Shown here: in pieces, positions 1 to 8,013 of the stretch | Position numbering within the stretch: the first letter of the stretch is position 1 | How the letters are laid out: every line of letters begins with the position of its first letter | Origin: an uncultured Oscillospiraceae bacterium | GTDB lineage: Bacteria > Bacillota > Clostridia > Oscillospirales > Oscillospiraceae | DNA length: 44,300 nucleotides | NCBI GenBank assembly: GCA_944385465.1 | Contig: CALWXH010000010.1 | Location: forward strand, 1-44,300 | Reading direction: 5' to 3' | Notes under the pieces: generated by a model | The model's database searches: none | The model's input: the letters and a program-made list of their open reading frames with translations, nothing else | Told to the model about the DNA's origin: nothing | Made by a program: the position numbers and the translations under genes

Positions 1-426
1 GATGCCGATGTGGACGGCTCCCACATCCGCACCCTGCTGCTCACCTTCTTCTTCCGGTTCATGCGGCCCCTCATCGACCGGGGCTATGTATACGCCGCGG
101 TGCCCCCCCTGTTCAAGCTCACCCGGGGCAAGACCACCCGGCTGGCCTTCTCCGAGGAGGAGCGGGACAGGATCTCCGCCGAGCTGCGGGGAGACAACCC
201 CAGCGCCAAGGTGGACATCAGCCGGTTCAAGGGCCTGGGCGAGATGGACGCCCACGAGCTGTGGGACACCACTATGAATCCGGAGACCCGCACCCTCAAG
301 CGCATCACCATGGAGGACGCGGTGAAGGCGGACGAGATCTTTACCCTGCTCATGGGGGAAAAAGTGGAGCCCCGCCGGGAGTATATCGAGCAAAACGCCT
401 TCAAGGCGGTCAATCTGGACTATTGA
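1..426 (+). CDS. gyrB: DNA gyrase subunit B, C-terminal part (partial at window edge)
   Basis: This is the last 141 codons of GyrB, the ATPase/TOPRIM subunit of DNA gyrase, open at the left edge. The first visible residues, [17 protein letters not shown], are the metal-binding acidic motif of the TOPRIM domain. They are followed by the C-terminal gyrase B segment with the conserved FKGLGEMDA and LWDTTMNP motifs that contacts GyrA. The stop codon lies 30 bp before gyrA on the same strand, so the two subunits are probably co-transcribed, as in the usual dnaA-dnaN-recF-gyrB-gyrA arrangement. The N-terminal ATPase domain is outside the window. Confidence 0.97.
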   Translation, partial: DADVDGSHIRTLLLTFFFRFMRPLIDRGYVYAAVPPLFKLTRGKTTRLAFSEEERDRISAELRGDNPSAKVDISRFKGLGEMDAHELWDTTMNPETRTLKRITMEDAVKADEIFTLLMGEKVEPRREYIEQNAFKAVNLDY

Positions 427-456
427 TGTCTGGGAGAGAAAGGGATTTAGCTGACT

Positions 457-2973
457 ATGCCGAAACAACAAGATGAGTATCTGACCCGGGACATCTCCTT
501 TCCCGATCAGAAGATTGTAGAGATCAACCTGGAGCATGAGATGCAGACGGCGTATATCGAGTACGCCATGTCCGTCATCGTGGGCCGGGCCCTGCCCGAC
601 GTGCGGGATGGCCTGAAGCCGGTACACCGCCGAATTCTCTACTCCATGTATGAGAGTGGCCTGACCTCTGACAAGCCCTTCAAGAAGTCCGCCACCTGTG
701 TGGGCGACGTGCTGGGTAAATATCATCCCCACGGTGACCAGTCCGTCTATGACGCCCTGGTGCGTCTGGCCCAGGACTTCTCCATGCGCTACCCCCTGGT
801 GGACGGCCATGGCAACTTCGGATCGGTGGACGGAGATCCCCCCGCCGCCTACCGGTACACCGAGGCCCGCATGGCCAAGATCGCCAACGAGATGATGCGG
901 GACATCGAGAAGGACACCGTAGACTGGGACCCCAACTTCGACGAGTCCCTGAAGGAACCCCGGGTGGTGCCCTCCCGGTTCCCCAACCTGCTGGTGAACG
1001 GCTCCTCCGGCATTGCCGTGGGCATGACCACCAACATCCCGCCCCACAACCTGCGGGAGGTCATCGACGCCTGCATCTGTGTGTTAGATGACGAGCACGC
1101 CACCCTGGACGACCTGATGGAGCACATCAAGGGTCCGGATTTCCCCACCCGGGGCATCATCATGGGCCGGGCGGGCATCCGCCAGGCGTACGCCACCGGC
1201 AAGGGCCACATCAAGGTCCGGGCCCGCACGGAGATGGAGGAGTTCGGCAGCGGCCGAACCCGCATCATCGTCACCGAGCTGCCCTACCAGGTGAACAAGG
1301 CCCGGCTGGTGGAGAACATCGCCGATCAGGTGAAGGAAAAGCGGCTGGACGGCATCTCCGGCCTGCGGGATGAGTCCGACGGCAAAAAGGGCATGCGCAT
1401 TGTCATCGAGCTGAAGAAGGACGCCAACCCCCAGGTGACCCTGAACCGGCTGTTTGCCCAGACCCAGATGCAGATCACCTTCGGCGTCATCCTGCTGGCC
1501 CTGGTGGACAATCAGAAGCAGCCCAAGGTGCTCACCCTGCGGCAGATCCTGGACGAGTACATCGCCTTCCAGGAGGAGGTCATCACCCGGCGCACCCGGT
1601 ACGACCTGAAAAAGGCCCAGGAGCGGGCTCACCTGTTGGAGGGGCTGCTCATCGCCCAGGACAACATTGACGAAGTCATCCGCATCATCCGCCAGAGCTA
1701 TGATGACGCCAAGGAACGGCTCATGGCCCGCTTTGGCCTGGATGATGTCCAGGCTCAGGCCATTCTGGATATGCGCCTGAAGGCGCTCCAGGGCCTGGAT
1801 CGGGAAAAGCTGGAGGCGGAGTACAAGGAGCTGGAAGAGCGCATTGCCTATTATCAGCAGCTGCTCAGCGACGAGGCCATGCTCCGGGGCGTGCTGAAGG
1901 ACGAGCTCATTGAGATCCGGGACAAATACGGCGATGCGCGCAAGACCGAGATCGGCTTTGCCGAGGACGACCTGGATGTGGAGGATCTCATTGAGGAGGA
2001 GCAGTGCGTCTTCACCATGACCGCCGGCGGCTATATCAAGCGCACCAGCGCCAAGGAGTACGCCGCCCAGGGCAAGGGCGGCATGGGCAAGAAGTCCATG
2101 TCCACCCGGGAGGAGGACTATGTGAACACGGTGTTCACCGCCTCCACCCACGACTATATTCTCTTCTTTACCGACAAGGGCCGGGTATTCCGCAAAAAGG
2201 GCTACCAGATTCCGGAGGCGGGCCGCACCGCCCGGGGCACCAATATGGTCAACGTGCTCCAGGTGGAGGCGGGGGAAAAGGTGTCCGCCATGATCCACAC
2301 CCGGGATGTCACCGACGAGAGCCGCTTCCTGGTAATGATCACCCGCAACGGCACGGTGAAGCGGCTGCCGGTGAACACCCTGCGCAATCTGCGCAACAAC
2401 GGCCTGCGGGTCATCACTCTGGAGGACGGGGATGAGCTGATGGTGGTGCGGGAGACCGACGGCACCAAGAATATCCTTATCGCCACCCACGACGGTATGG
2501 CCGTATGCTTCCACGAGATGGACGTGCGGCCCACGGGGCGCACCTCCATGGGCGTGCGGGGCATCCGCCTGCGTCCCGGGGACTATGTGGTGGGTGCCGC
2601 CCGGGCCACGGAGGGCAAAGCGGTGCTCACCATCACGGAACACGGTTTTGGAAAGCGCACCCCGGTGGAGGATTACCGGATCACCAACCGGGGCGGCATC
2701 GGCATCAAAAACTACGCCGTCACGGCCAAGACCGGCCGGGTGGTGGGCATCAAGGTGGTGGACGGCACGGAAGACCTGCTGCTGGTCACCCAGTCCGGCA
2801 CCCTGCTGCGCACCGGGGTGGAGTCCATCCGCCTGGCGGGCCGGGCCACCCAGGGCGTCATTGTCATGCGCATGAAGGAGGATGGCGACCGGGTCATCGC
2901 CATGGCTCTGGCGGACAAGGAACCGGAGACCGAGACTGAGGAAGAGCCGGAGACGGAGCCGTCCCAGGAGTAA
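457..2973 (+). CDS. gyrA: DNA gyrase subunit A
   Basis: This 838-residue protein is the DNA breakage-reunion subunit of gyrase, which introduces negative supercoils. The winged-helix/tower region fills roughly residues 30-500, with the active-site tyrosine in RYTEARM (Tyr134). A six-bladed C-terminal beta-pinwheel follows, with a GyrA-box variant QGKGGMG near residue 540 and a second blade motif RGGIGIKNY. The tail is acidic ([14 protein letters not shown]), as is common. In the quinolone-resistance region the sequence is [10 protein letters not shown]: the residue equivalent to E. coli Ser83 is Gln95, while the Asp87 equivalent is kept (Asp99). Start ATG follows gyrB by 30 bp. Confidence 0.98.
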   Translation: MPKQQDEYLTRDISFPDQKIVEINLEHEMQTAYIEYAMSVIVGRALPDVRDGLKPVHRRILYSMYESGLTSDKPFKKSATCVGDVLGKYHPHGDQSVYDALVRLAQDFSMRYPLVDGHGNFGSVDGDPPAAYRYTEARMAKIANEMMRDIEKDTVDWDPNFDESLKEPRVVPSRFPNLLVNGSSGIAVGMTTNIPPHNLREVIDACICVLDDEHATLDDLMEHIKGPDFPTRGIIMGRAGIRQAYATGKGHIKVRARTEMEEFGSGRTRIIVTELPYQVNKARLVENIADQVKEKRLDGISGLRDESDGKKGMRIVIELKKDANPQVTLNRLFAQTQMQITFGVILLALVDNQKQPKVLTLRQILDEYIAFQEEVITRRTRYDLKKAQERAHLLEGLLIAQDNIDEVIRIIRQSYDDAKERLMARFGLDDVQAQAILDMRLKALQGLDREKLEAEYKELEERIAYYQQLLSDEAMLRGVLKDELIEIRDKYGDARKTEIGFAEDDLDVEDLIEEEQCVFTMTAGGYIKRTSAKEYAAQGKGGMGKKSMSTREEDYVNTVFTASTHDYILFFTDKGRVFRKKGYQIPEAGRTARGTNMVNVLQVEAGEKVSAMIHTRDVTDESRFLVMITRNGTVKRLPVNTLRNLRNNGLRVITLEDGDELMVVRETDGTKNILIATHDGMAVCFHEMDVRPTGRTSMGVRGIRLRPGDYVVGAARATEGKAVLTITEHGFGKRTPVEDYRITNRGGIGIKNYAVTAKTGRVVGIKVVDGTEDLLLVTQSGTLLRTGVESIRLAGRATQGVIVMRMKEDGDRVIAMALADKEPETETEEEPETEPSQE

Positions 2974-3003
2974 AGAACCAATGACAGGACAGGAGGTGCC
3001 TCA

Positions 3004-3390
3004 ATGGCCGGAAGAAAGATTCGCGTCAAACCCAGTCGGGCCCAGTCTATGGTTGGATTTGTGGGTGGTCTGATCTTCGTGGGCATCGGAGTGTTCGTTG
3101 TAATTCCCACCTTTGGTCTATTCGGCCTTCTGTGGACACTGATCGCGGTGGTGATCACCGTGGTAAACGGGGTAAACGCCTTTGGAAAAAAAGGAATCCC
3201 CACCATGGAGATCTACACGGAGGACCGCCAGGAGGAAACACACGCCTCCCCTGCGCCCCAGGCTCCTGCGGCGCCCAACACCCTGGACGCCAAGGGCCGG
3301 CTGGAGCAGCTGAAGAGCCTGAAGGAGGCCGGCCTGCTCACCAAAGAGGAGTATGAGCAGAAGCGGGAGGAGATCCTGAAGGACCTGTGA
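3004..3390 (+). CDS. Small membrane protein with C-terminal SHOCT domain
   Basis: The 128-residue product has a basic N-terminus, then two closely spaced hydrophobic segments (about residues 15-35 and 38-55), a polar Ala/Pro-rich linker, and a C-terminal helix-turn-helix of about 30 residues (RLEQLKSLKEAGLLTKEEYE). That last part is a clear SHOCT (short C-terminal) domain, often found at the end of membrane or stress proteins and thought to mediate oligomerisation or protein contact. An excellent ribosome site (AGGAGGTG) sits 5 bases before ATG. It lies 30 bp after gyrA and probably ends this operon, since a hairpin follows. The specific role is unknown. Confidence 0.85.
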   Translation: MAGRKIRVKPSRAQSMVGFVGGLIFVGIGVFVVIPTFGLFGLLWTLIAVVITVVNGVNAFGKKGIPTMEIYTEDRQEETHASPAPQAPAAPNTLDAKGRLEQLKSLKEAGLLTKEEYEQKREEILKDL

Positions 3391-3481
3391 CGGCCGAAAG
3401 CACCGGCTTTGGAAGGCCCCGCCCGGTCCGGAACCGGGCTGAGGAAAACTTTGTGGATTTTGTGGAAAACCAAAAAGCATC

Positions 3482-3520
3482 AGACAGAGCGCGAACGAAA
3501 GGTTTCGCGCTCTGTCTTTC
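3482..3520 (+). terminator. Intrinsic terminator after the gyrA operon
   Basis: A perfect 14-bp stem (3482-3495 with 3504-3517, arms AGACAGAGCGCGAA and TTCGCGCTCTGTCT) with an 8-base loop is followed by a short T run. It sits downstream of the SHOCT gene. Confidence 0.75.
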
Positions 3521-3550
3521 CCGCCGGGCAGAAAGGGGAAAACCAGACTC

Positions 3551-3588
3551 AACTGGAGGTAAACTGCAGGTCTACCAGGGGAAACTGT
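3551..3588 (+). promoter_or_regulatory. Three AACTG direct repeats upstream of an HTH regulator
   Basis: The pentamer AACTG occurs at 3551, 3562 and 3583, that is at 11- and 21-bp spacing (about one and two helical turns), just upstream of a weak promoter-like region (TTGAGC at 3595) of the XRE regulator gene. This could be an autoregulatory operator, but the motif is short and the assignment is tentative. Confidence 0.25.
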
Positions 3589-3655
3589 CCGTCGGTTGAG
3601 CGCGTGAGAAGGGTGTGATAGGATGCAGCCATCAAAGAAAAGGAGTGCTGACCCT

Positions 3656-4057
3656 ATGAAAAAGCAGAGTTTTGGTACCATGATCGCCGCCCTTCGGAAA
3701 GAGCGGGGCATGACCCAGCTGGAGCTGGCGGAACAAATGGGTGTGACAGACAAGGCGGTGTCCAAATGGGAGCGTGATCTCTCCTTTCCGGATGTGAGCT
3801 CTCTGCCGCGGCTGGCGGAGATCTTCGGGATCTCTGTGGATGAGCTGATGCAGGGGAAAGAACAAACCGGCAGTCAGAACACGGGAGAAAAAGCCGCTCT
3901 GGTGGATGTAATTCTCAAGGGGATCGCCGCCGCCATGGGCATTGCCGTGGCGGTGCTGACTATTCTGAAGCAGCTGGACACCAGCGCCGCCCTGGGGATG
4001 CTGGGTATCGGTCTGGCCTGTCTGGCCATCTCCCAATTGGGAAAAAAGGACGAATGA
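3656..4057 (+). CDS. XRE-family HTH regulator with C-terminal membrane anchor
   Basis: The 133-residue protein carries an intact Cro/C1-type helix-turn-helix at about residues 7-60 (MTQLELAEQMGVTDKAVSKW), followed by a short polar linker and two hydrophobic stretches near the C-terminus (about 85-125). It is probably a membrane-tethered transcription factor. I chose the ATG at 3656 because AAGGAG lies 11 bases upstream; an in-frame ATG at 3623 has no such site and would add 11 residues. The target genes are not evident. It is the only gene between the gyrA terminator and rnhA. Confidence 0.85.
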   Translation: MKKQSFGTMIAALRKERGMTQLELAEQMGVTDKAVSKWERDLSFPDVSSLPRLAEIFGISVDELMQGKEQTGSQNTGEKAALVDVILKGIAAAMGIAVAVLTILKQLDTSAALGMLGIGLACLAISQLGKKDE

Positions 4058-4090
4058 GGGCGGGCGCTTAGCGTGCCCGAAGGAGCGAAC

Positions 4091-4552
4091 ATGAAAACAG
4101 TGACTTTGTATACGGACGGAGCCTGCTCCGGCAACCCCGGCCCCGGCGGCTGGGGGGCTATCCTGCTCTATGGAGCGTATGAAAAAGAGATGAGTGGGGG
4201 GGAGCCCAACACCACCAATAACCGGATGGAGCTCACCGCTGTGATCCGGGGGCTGGAGGCGCTGAAAGAGCCCTGCGTGGTGGAGCTCTATTCCGACTCC
4301 AAATATGTCATCGACGCCCTGGACAAGGGATGGGCCAAGGGCTGGCGGGCCCGGGGCTGGGTGAAGGGGGATAGAAAGCCCGCCCTGAACCCGGATCTGT
4401 GGGGGCGGCTGCTGGAGCTGTGCGATATCCACCGGGTCCATCTCCACTGGGTCAAGGGCCACGCGGAGAACCCCTACAACAACCGCTGTGATGAGTTGGC
4501 GGTGGCGGAGTGGCAGGCAATAAAAGCAGGGACGGCGCCACAAGGATATTGA
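4091..4552 (+). CDS. rnhA: Ribonuclease HI
   Basis: This 153-residue type 1 RNase H cleaves the RNA strand of RNA-DNA hybrids (R-loops, primers). The catalytic set is visible: Asp in [14 protein letters not shown], Glu in NNRMELTA, Asp in YSDSKYV, and the late His/Asp in [16 protein letters not shown]. The basic protrusion ([19 protein letters not shown]) of the E. coli-like form is present. The start is the ATG at 4091 preceded by GAAGGAG; an upstream in-frame GTG at 4073 lies before that ribosome site. It stands between unrelated genes, 33 bp after the HTH regulator. Confidence 0.96.
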   Translation: MKTVTLYTDGACSGNPGPGGWGAILLYGAYEKEMSGGEPNTTNNRMELTAVIRGLEALKEPCVVELYSDSKYVIDALDKGWAKGWRARGWVKGDRKPALNPDLWGRLLELCDIHRVHLHWVKGHAENPYNNRCDELAVAEWQAIKAGTAPQGY

Positions 4553-4627
4553 CGTTTTTCTGAAAATGAGGTAAGGTATTTGTCAGCGAAGACAATCCCG
4601 AAAAAGCAAAAGGAAGAGGCTTTTACG

Positions 4628-5005
4628 ATGGGCAAGTTTGTGATTTCCAAAAACAGCAACGGAGAGTTCACCTTCAATCTGAAGGCCGGCAATGGCGAGG
4701 TCATCCTCTCTGCTTCCCAGACCTATGCCTCCCAGGACGGCTGTGAGGGCGGCATCGACTCCGTGAAGAAGAACGCCCAGGTTCATGTGGAGGATCAGAC
4801 CAAGGAGGGCTTTGAGGAGCTGACCCACCCCAAGTACGAGCTGTATGAGGATAAGGCCGGCGAGTACCGCTTCCGCCTGAAGGCCCGCAACGGCGAGATC
4901 ATCGGCCGCAGCGAGGGCTACAAGGCCAAGAGCAGCGCCCTGAACGGCATCGAGTCTGTGGGCAAGAACGCTCCCGACGCCCAGTTCGTGGTCGAGGAAG
5001 AGTAA
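4628..5005 (+). CDS. DUF1508/YegP-type protein with two tandem domains
   Basis: The 125-residue protein consists of two copies of the DUF1508 (YegP) fold, residues about 3-58 and 62-118. Each starts FxxxxxxxGEfxFxLKAxNGExI and ends with a GIxSVxKNA motif. Such proteins are small, soluble and widespread; the fold is known but no biochemical role is settled. The start ATG at 4628 follows AAGGAAGAGG. It is probably monocistronic: a hairpin terminator follows at 5032. Confidence 0.9.
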   Translation: MGKFVISKNSNGEFTFNLKAGNGEVILSASQTYASQDGCEGGIDSVKKNAQVHVEDQTKEGFEELTHPKYELYEDKAGEYRFRLKARNGEIIGRSEGYKAKSSALNGIESVGKNAPDAQFVVEEE

Positions 5006-5031
5006 GCGCACTCTGGCGTACATGATTGCAG

Positions 5032-5060
5032 CACCCGGGAAGAAGTTCCCGGGTGTTGTC
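5032..5060 (+). terminator. Hairpin terminator after the DUF1508 gene
   Basis: A perfect 10-bp stem (CACCCGGGAA / TTCCCGGGTG, 5032-5041 with 5046-5055) with a GAAG tetraloop is followed by TTGTCAT, a weak T-tract. Confidence 0.6.
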
Positions 5061-5081
5061 ATATGATGGAGGTATCTGACG

Positions 5082-5720
5082 ATGAAAATCCTGGTGACCG
5101 GATTTGAACCCTTCGGCGGCGAGACGGAAAACCCCTCCGCCCAGGTGGCGCGGGGACTGCCGGCGTCGCTGGCCGGGGCTGAGATTGTGACGGCCATTCT
5201 GCCGGTGACCTGCCGCGGGGCGCTGGAAACGGTGACAGAGGCCATCCGGCACCACCGGCCGGACGCGGTCCTCTCCCTGGGGCAGGCCGGCGGCCGGGCG
5301 GCGGTGAGCATAGAACGGATTGCCATCAATGTGGACGACTTTTCCATCCCGGACAATGAGGGCGCCCAGCCCAAAGATCAGGCCATCGTCCCCGGCGGGC
5401 CGGCGGCCTATTGGTCCACCCTGCCCATCCGGGCCATGGAGGCGGCGGTGAGGGCGGCGGGCGTACCCTGTCAGATCTCCAACACCGCCGGCACCTATGT
5501 GTGCAACCATGTGATGTACGGGGTGGCCCATCTGCTGGGGCGGGAATTTCCCGGGACGGTGAGCGGGTTTCTTCACATCCCCTATCTGCCGGAGCAGGTG
5601 CTGGACAAACCGGGGCAGCCCAGCATGCCCCTGGAGCTGTCCCGCCAGGCAGTGGAGGCGGCACTGACCGCAATCGCAGGGTGCAACGCGGCGACGCCCA
5701 CCGGTGCAACGGGTGGTTGA
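5082..5720 (+). CDS. pcp: Pyroglutamyl-peptidase I
   Basis: This 212-residue C15 cysteine peptidase removes N-terminal pyroglutamate from peptides in the cytoplasm. It begins with the family signature MKILVTGFEPFGG. The triad is visible as Glu in SIERIAINVDD, Cys in AGTYVCNHVMYG and His in GFLHIPYLPEQ. Length and motif order match the family (about 210-215 residues). The ATG at 5082 follows GGAGGTATCTGACG. It is flanked by a terminator upstream and an HTH regulator downstream, so it is probably transcribed alone. Confidence 0.96.
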   Translation: MKILVTGFEPFGGETENPSAQVARGLPASLAGAEIVTAILPVTCRGALETVTEAIRHHRPDAVLSLGQAGGRAAVSIERIAINVDDFSIPDNEGAQPKDQAIVPGGPAAYWSTLPIRAMEAAVRAAGVPCQISNTAGTYVCNHVMYGVAHLLGREFPGTVSGFLHIPYLPEQVLDKPGQPSMPLELSRQAVEAALTAIAGCNAATPTGATGG

Positions 5721-5796
5721 CGCGGGGAAACGGCGCCATGGTAGCCGGATCCGCCTGGGTCTGTTACCATAGATCCAGAAACCAAGAGAGGATGTG

Positions 5797-7008
5797 ATGG
5801 GATTGACTTTGGGAGAACGGATTCTGGAGTTCAGAAGGAACCGGGAGATGTCTCAGGAGGCGCTGGGCGTATCCCGGCAGGCTGTGAGCAAGTGGGAGAG
5901 CGACGCCGGCATCCCGGAACTGGACACCCTCATTGCCATGAGCCGGCTGTTCGGCGTGAGCCTGGGCCAGCTGCTGGGGGTGGAGCACGACGTGTTCGCC
6001 CCGCCGGACGGTGAGACCGACCAGCGGGCGGAGGAGCTGCTGCGCCGGTATGTGCAGGCGGCAGAGGAGCGGCAGGCAACGCGGGAAAAGAGACAGCGGC
6101 TGGGCGCGGTCATCGCGGGCTGTGTGGCAGTCGTGGTCCTGCTGTGGGCCGGTGTTTTTGTGACCAGCCAGCTCCGGGAGCTCTCCGCGTCCATTCAGAC
6201 GATGGAGGAACGGCTGTCCTTTGTGGAAAACCAGGTCAACTATCAGATCCTGGGGGAAGAAGGGGAGAATGAGCAGATCCTCACCAGCGAAGAGCGGCTG
6301 GAGCGGTCGTTTGAATGGGATGTCCTTGATTTCAGCGATGTCTTTGGGACGGTTCAGCTGCGTTTGAGGGCGGATCTGAAGGAGAAGGAGGCGGAGCAGA
6401 CCGTTCAATTTGTGGTGGACTGGACAGACCCGCAGAGCGGGAAGACCGGCCAGGTCAAGAGCAGCATTCTGACAGGCCCCATATTCACAGATGTGGTGGA
6501 ACTCTCCATGGGGGTCGATGTGCAGATTTCCATGCTGGTGCGGGACGGCAGCGGGACCGTGATCAAACAGCCGCTGCGCTCCATCTCCCGTGAATTGGAG
6601 GAAGAGGGCTTTGCCCTCACCGTCTCGGACGCGATCTGGGCGCTGTTTGACCTGCGGATTGACGGCGCGCCCCAGCGGACGGAGACGTCAGAGCTGAAGA
6701 TCATCAGCAAATATCCCAATCTGATTGCCCCTGTCAACGGAGAAATCACGGTGACCGTCCATCCGGCAAATGCGGGGCCGGAGGAACTGTCGGAAGGGGA
6801 CACATACCCCCTCCTGATCCAGGCGGCTTCGGGAACGGGGGAGTGGCAGGTCAACCTGATTGAGCAGACGCCGCCCCGGTATGACCTGAGAGAGGGAGAA
6901 CAAGTCACCTTTTCTCTGACCCTGACCGACAACCGAGGGAGAACCGTCACCGTTTCCGAGAATTTTTCCATGGAAGATGGAGCGGTCAGACTGGAGCGAA
7001 CAGACTGA
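5797..7008 (+). CDS. HTH-type membrane-anchored regulator with shortened HTH
   Basis: This 403-residue protein begins with an XRE-like domain, has a single membrane span at about residues 107-127 (LGAVIAGCVAVVVLLWAGVF), a short coiled region and a large extracytoplasmic part of about 260 residues rich in beta-type sequence. The HTH is four residues shorter than normal: it reads MSQEALGVSRQAVSKW, whereas two other HTH proteins in this window have eight residues between the TQ/SQ pair and the V of helix 3 (LELAEQMG, ADLADRLE). The loss falls in helix 2 and may impair DNA binding. The extracytoplasmic part matches no family I recognise; it may sense a ligand or be structural. Confidence 0.8.
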   Translation: MGLTLGERILEFRRNREMSQEALGVSRQAVSKWESDAGIPELDTLIAMSRLFGVSLGQLLGVEHDVFAPPDGETDQRAEELLRRYVQAAEERQATREKRQRLGAVIAGCVAVVVLLWAGVFVTSQLRELSASIQTMEERLSFVENQVNYQILGEEGENEQILTSEERLERSFEWDVLDFSDVFGTVQLRLRADLKEKEAEQTVQFVVDWTDPQSGKTGQVKSSILTGPIFTDVVELSMGVDVQISMLVRDGSGTVIKQPLRSISRELEEEGFALTVSDAIWALFDLRIDGAPQRTETSELKIISKYPNLIAPVNGEITVTVHPANAGPEELSEGDTYPLLIQAASGTGEWQVNLIEQTPPRYDLREGEQVTFSLTLTDNRGRTVTVSENFSMEDGAVRLERTD

Positions 7009-7070
7009 CGCACTCCGGCTGAAGGCAGCAGGCTGCGCCGCAGGCTCCCGAATATCAGAGAGAAAAAAGG

Positions 7071-7107
7071 ACTCCGGCAGTTCAGGGAGTGAACTGCCGG
7101 AGTTTTC
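7071..7107 (+). terminator. Intrinsic terminator after the HTH membrane protein
   Basis: A perfect 14-bp stem (ACTCCGGCAGTTCA with TGAACTGCCGGAGT, 7071-7084 and 7090-7103) with a 5-base loop is followed by TTTCT. The rest of 7009-7258 shows no gene or repeat. Confidence 0.85.
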
Positions 7108-7258
7108 TCACGCCTTGTGGGGAAGAAATTCGGTTCTTTTCCCGGGAGCCGTCCCCGCGGCCGCCAAAAGTATGAGGGCAGGCACCATGGAACCGTGCTG
7201 CCGCAGGGCGGCGTTCCCTCAATCGGACCCTGAAGCGCAGTACACAGGGCAGGACAGC

Positions 7259-7287
7259 TTGACATTTTGCCGCCGGCGTGCTACACT
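7259..7287 (+). promoter_or_regulatory. Sigma-A promoter of the gdx leader
   Basis: TTGACA (7259-7264), a 17-bp spacer and TACACT (7282-7287) form a near-consensus housekeeping promoter. The predicted start near 7294 leaves a leader of about 118 nt before the exporter gene. Confidence 0.85.
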
Positions 7288-7308
7288 GCCTCAGGAAACA
7301 ACATAGAA

Positions 7309-7385
7309 CTTGCCGCCGGGCAAGCAGAGCACAGGTCCCGTACCGTTAGGCCTTGAAGGTACGGCTCGCCTGTGCTCTCTTTTTT
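7309..7385 (+). promoter_or_regulatory. Two-hairpin attenuator leader, candidate guanidine riboswitch
   Basis: Hairpin A (CTTGCC / GGCAAG, 7309-7324, loop GCCG) is followed one base later by a long hairpin B. B has an outer stem AGAGCACAGG / CCTGTGCTCT (7326-7335 with 7369-7378) and an inner stem CCGTACC / GGTACGG (7338-7344 with 7358-7364), then a T run CTTTTTT, so B is an intrinsic terminator. The loop of A (GCC, 7315-7317) can pair with GGC (7349-7351) in the loop of B. Two hairpins with a loop-loop contact merging into a terminator ahead of a guanidinium exporter is the layout described for the guanidine-IV (mepA) class. Class membership is inference, since I cannot score it against the consensus. 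Confidence 0.6.
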
Positions 7386-7411
7386 GCGGCAAAAGAAAAG
7401 GAGCGTTTTTT

Positions 7412-7732
7412 ATGTCTTGGATCTTTTTACTTATCGCCGGCGGGCTGGAAGTGGTGTGGTCCACCTGTCTGAAGCTGTCCCACGGATTTACGGTGCTCAA
7501 GTTCACCGTTCCCACCATCATCGGCATGGTGCTCAGCTTTCTGTGCCTGTCCCAGGCCACCAAGGCCCTGCCGCTGGGCACCGCCTACGCCATCTGGACG
7601 GGGATCGGCGCGCTGGGGGCGGTGATCGTAGGAATTGTGTTGTTCAAGGAATCTGTCTCCCCGGTCCGCCTGCTGTTTGTGGGGCTGCTGCTGGTGGGCA
7701 TCATCGGGCTGAAGGCAACTTCGGGAGAATAA
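7412..7732 (+). CDS. gdx: Guanidinium exporter Gdx (SugE subfamily of SMR transporters)
   Basis: The 106-residue protein has four transmembrane helices and forms a dual-topology dimer in this family, exchanging guanidinium for protons. Gdx hallmarks are visible: the essential Glu13 in GGLEVVW, the KLSHGFT segment after helix 1, and AYAIWTGIGALG in helix 3, which separate it from the EmrE-like drug exporters. The ATG at 7412 follows AAAAGGAGCG. A consensus promoter and a terminator-type leader precede it, so expression is probably controlled by transcription attenuation. Downstream is a symmetrical terminator shared with convergent aspS. Confidence 0.93.
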   Translation: MSWIFLLIAGGLEVVWSTCLKLSHGFTVLKFTVPTIIGMVLSFLCLSQATKALPLGTAYAIWTGIGALGAVIVGIVLFKESVSPVRLLFVGLLLVGIIGLKATSGE

Positions 7733-7738
7733 AGAATA

Positions 7739-7762
7739 CCGGCGGGGAATCTTCCCCGCCGG
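7739..7762. terminator. Bidirectional terminator between gdx and the aspS operon
   Basis: An 11-bp perfect stem (CCGGCGGGGAA / TTCCCCGCCGG) with a 2-base apex lies between convergent transcripts. It is probably the original terminator of aspS as well as of gdx. Confidence 0.7.
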
Positions 7763-7780
7763 CATTCTGGTGGGAGAGGC

Positions 7781-7858
7781 TTACTCCTCCTCTTCTTTCT
7801 TGGTGCACACGATATTCAGCTCGTCCAGCTGGGCCTGGGTGACGAAGCTGGGCGCGCC
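7781..7858 (-). pseudogene. Displaced copy of the aspS 3' end (25 codons plus stop)
   Basis: Reading the minus strand, this segment encodes GAPSFVTQAQLDELNIVCTK followed by KEEEE and a stop. This is identical in protein sequence to the last 25 residues of the real aspS (8014-8091) but differs at six nucleotide positions, all synonymous. No start codon and no in-frame upstream part of aspS exist here, so it is a fragment. It sits next to the terminator at 7739, where the native gene end would be expected. The likeliest reading is that DNA entering at the aspS 3' end brought its own tail and pushed the original tail downstream. Confidence 0.85.
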
Positions 7859-8013
7859 CGCCTCCCCAGGCGGGCAGGGCCGCCCGGGGACCCCCAAGGG
7901 CATCTCAACTGCTCGGGGCGACTGAATCGCCCCTGCGCCAAGGTTTTCGCCGGGGGCGAAAACGCTTGTACGCGCAAAGCGCGCCCCGCACACGGGGCCC
8001 CGATGATGGGCGC
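7859..8013. repeat. GC-rich palindromic element between the two aspS tails
   Basis: The 155-bp stretch is a chain of hairpins: GTTTTCGCC/GGCGAAAAC (about 7942-7962), GGGGCGA/TCGCCCC (about 7915-7933), CGCGC/GCGCG near 7970-7984, and a GC-rich palindrome at 7865-7890. It has no coding sense. Just outside the aspS stop, GATGATGGGCGC (8001-8012) is the exact inverse of GCGCCCATCATC inside aspS (8087-8098), so the last 25 codons are flanked by an inverted repeat. It may be a dispersed intergenic repeat or the remnant of an integrated element. Confidence 0.6.
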
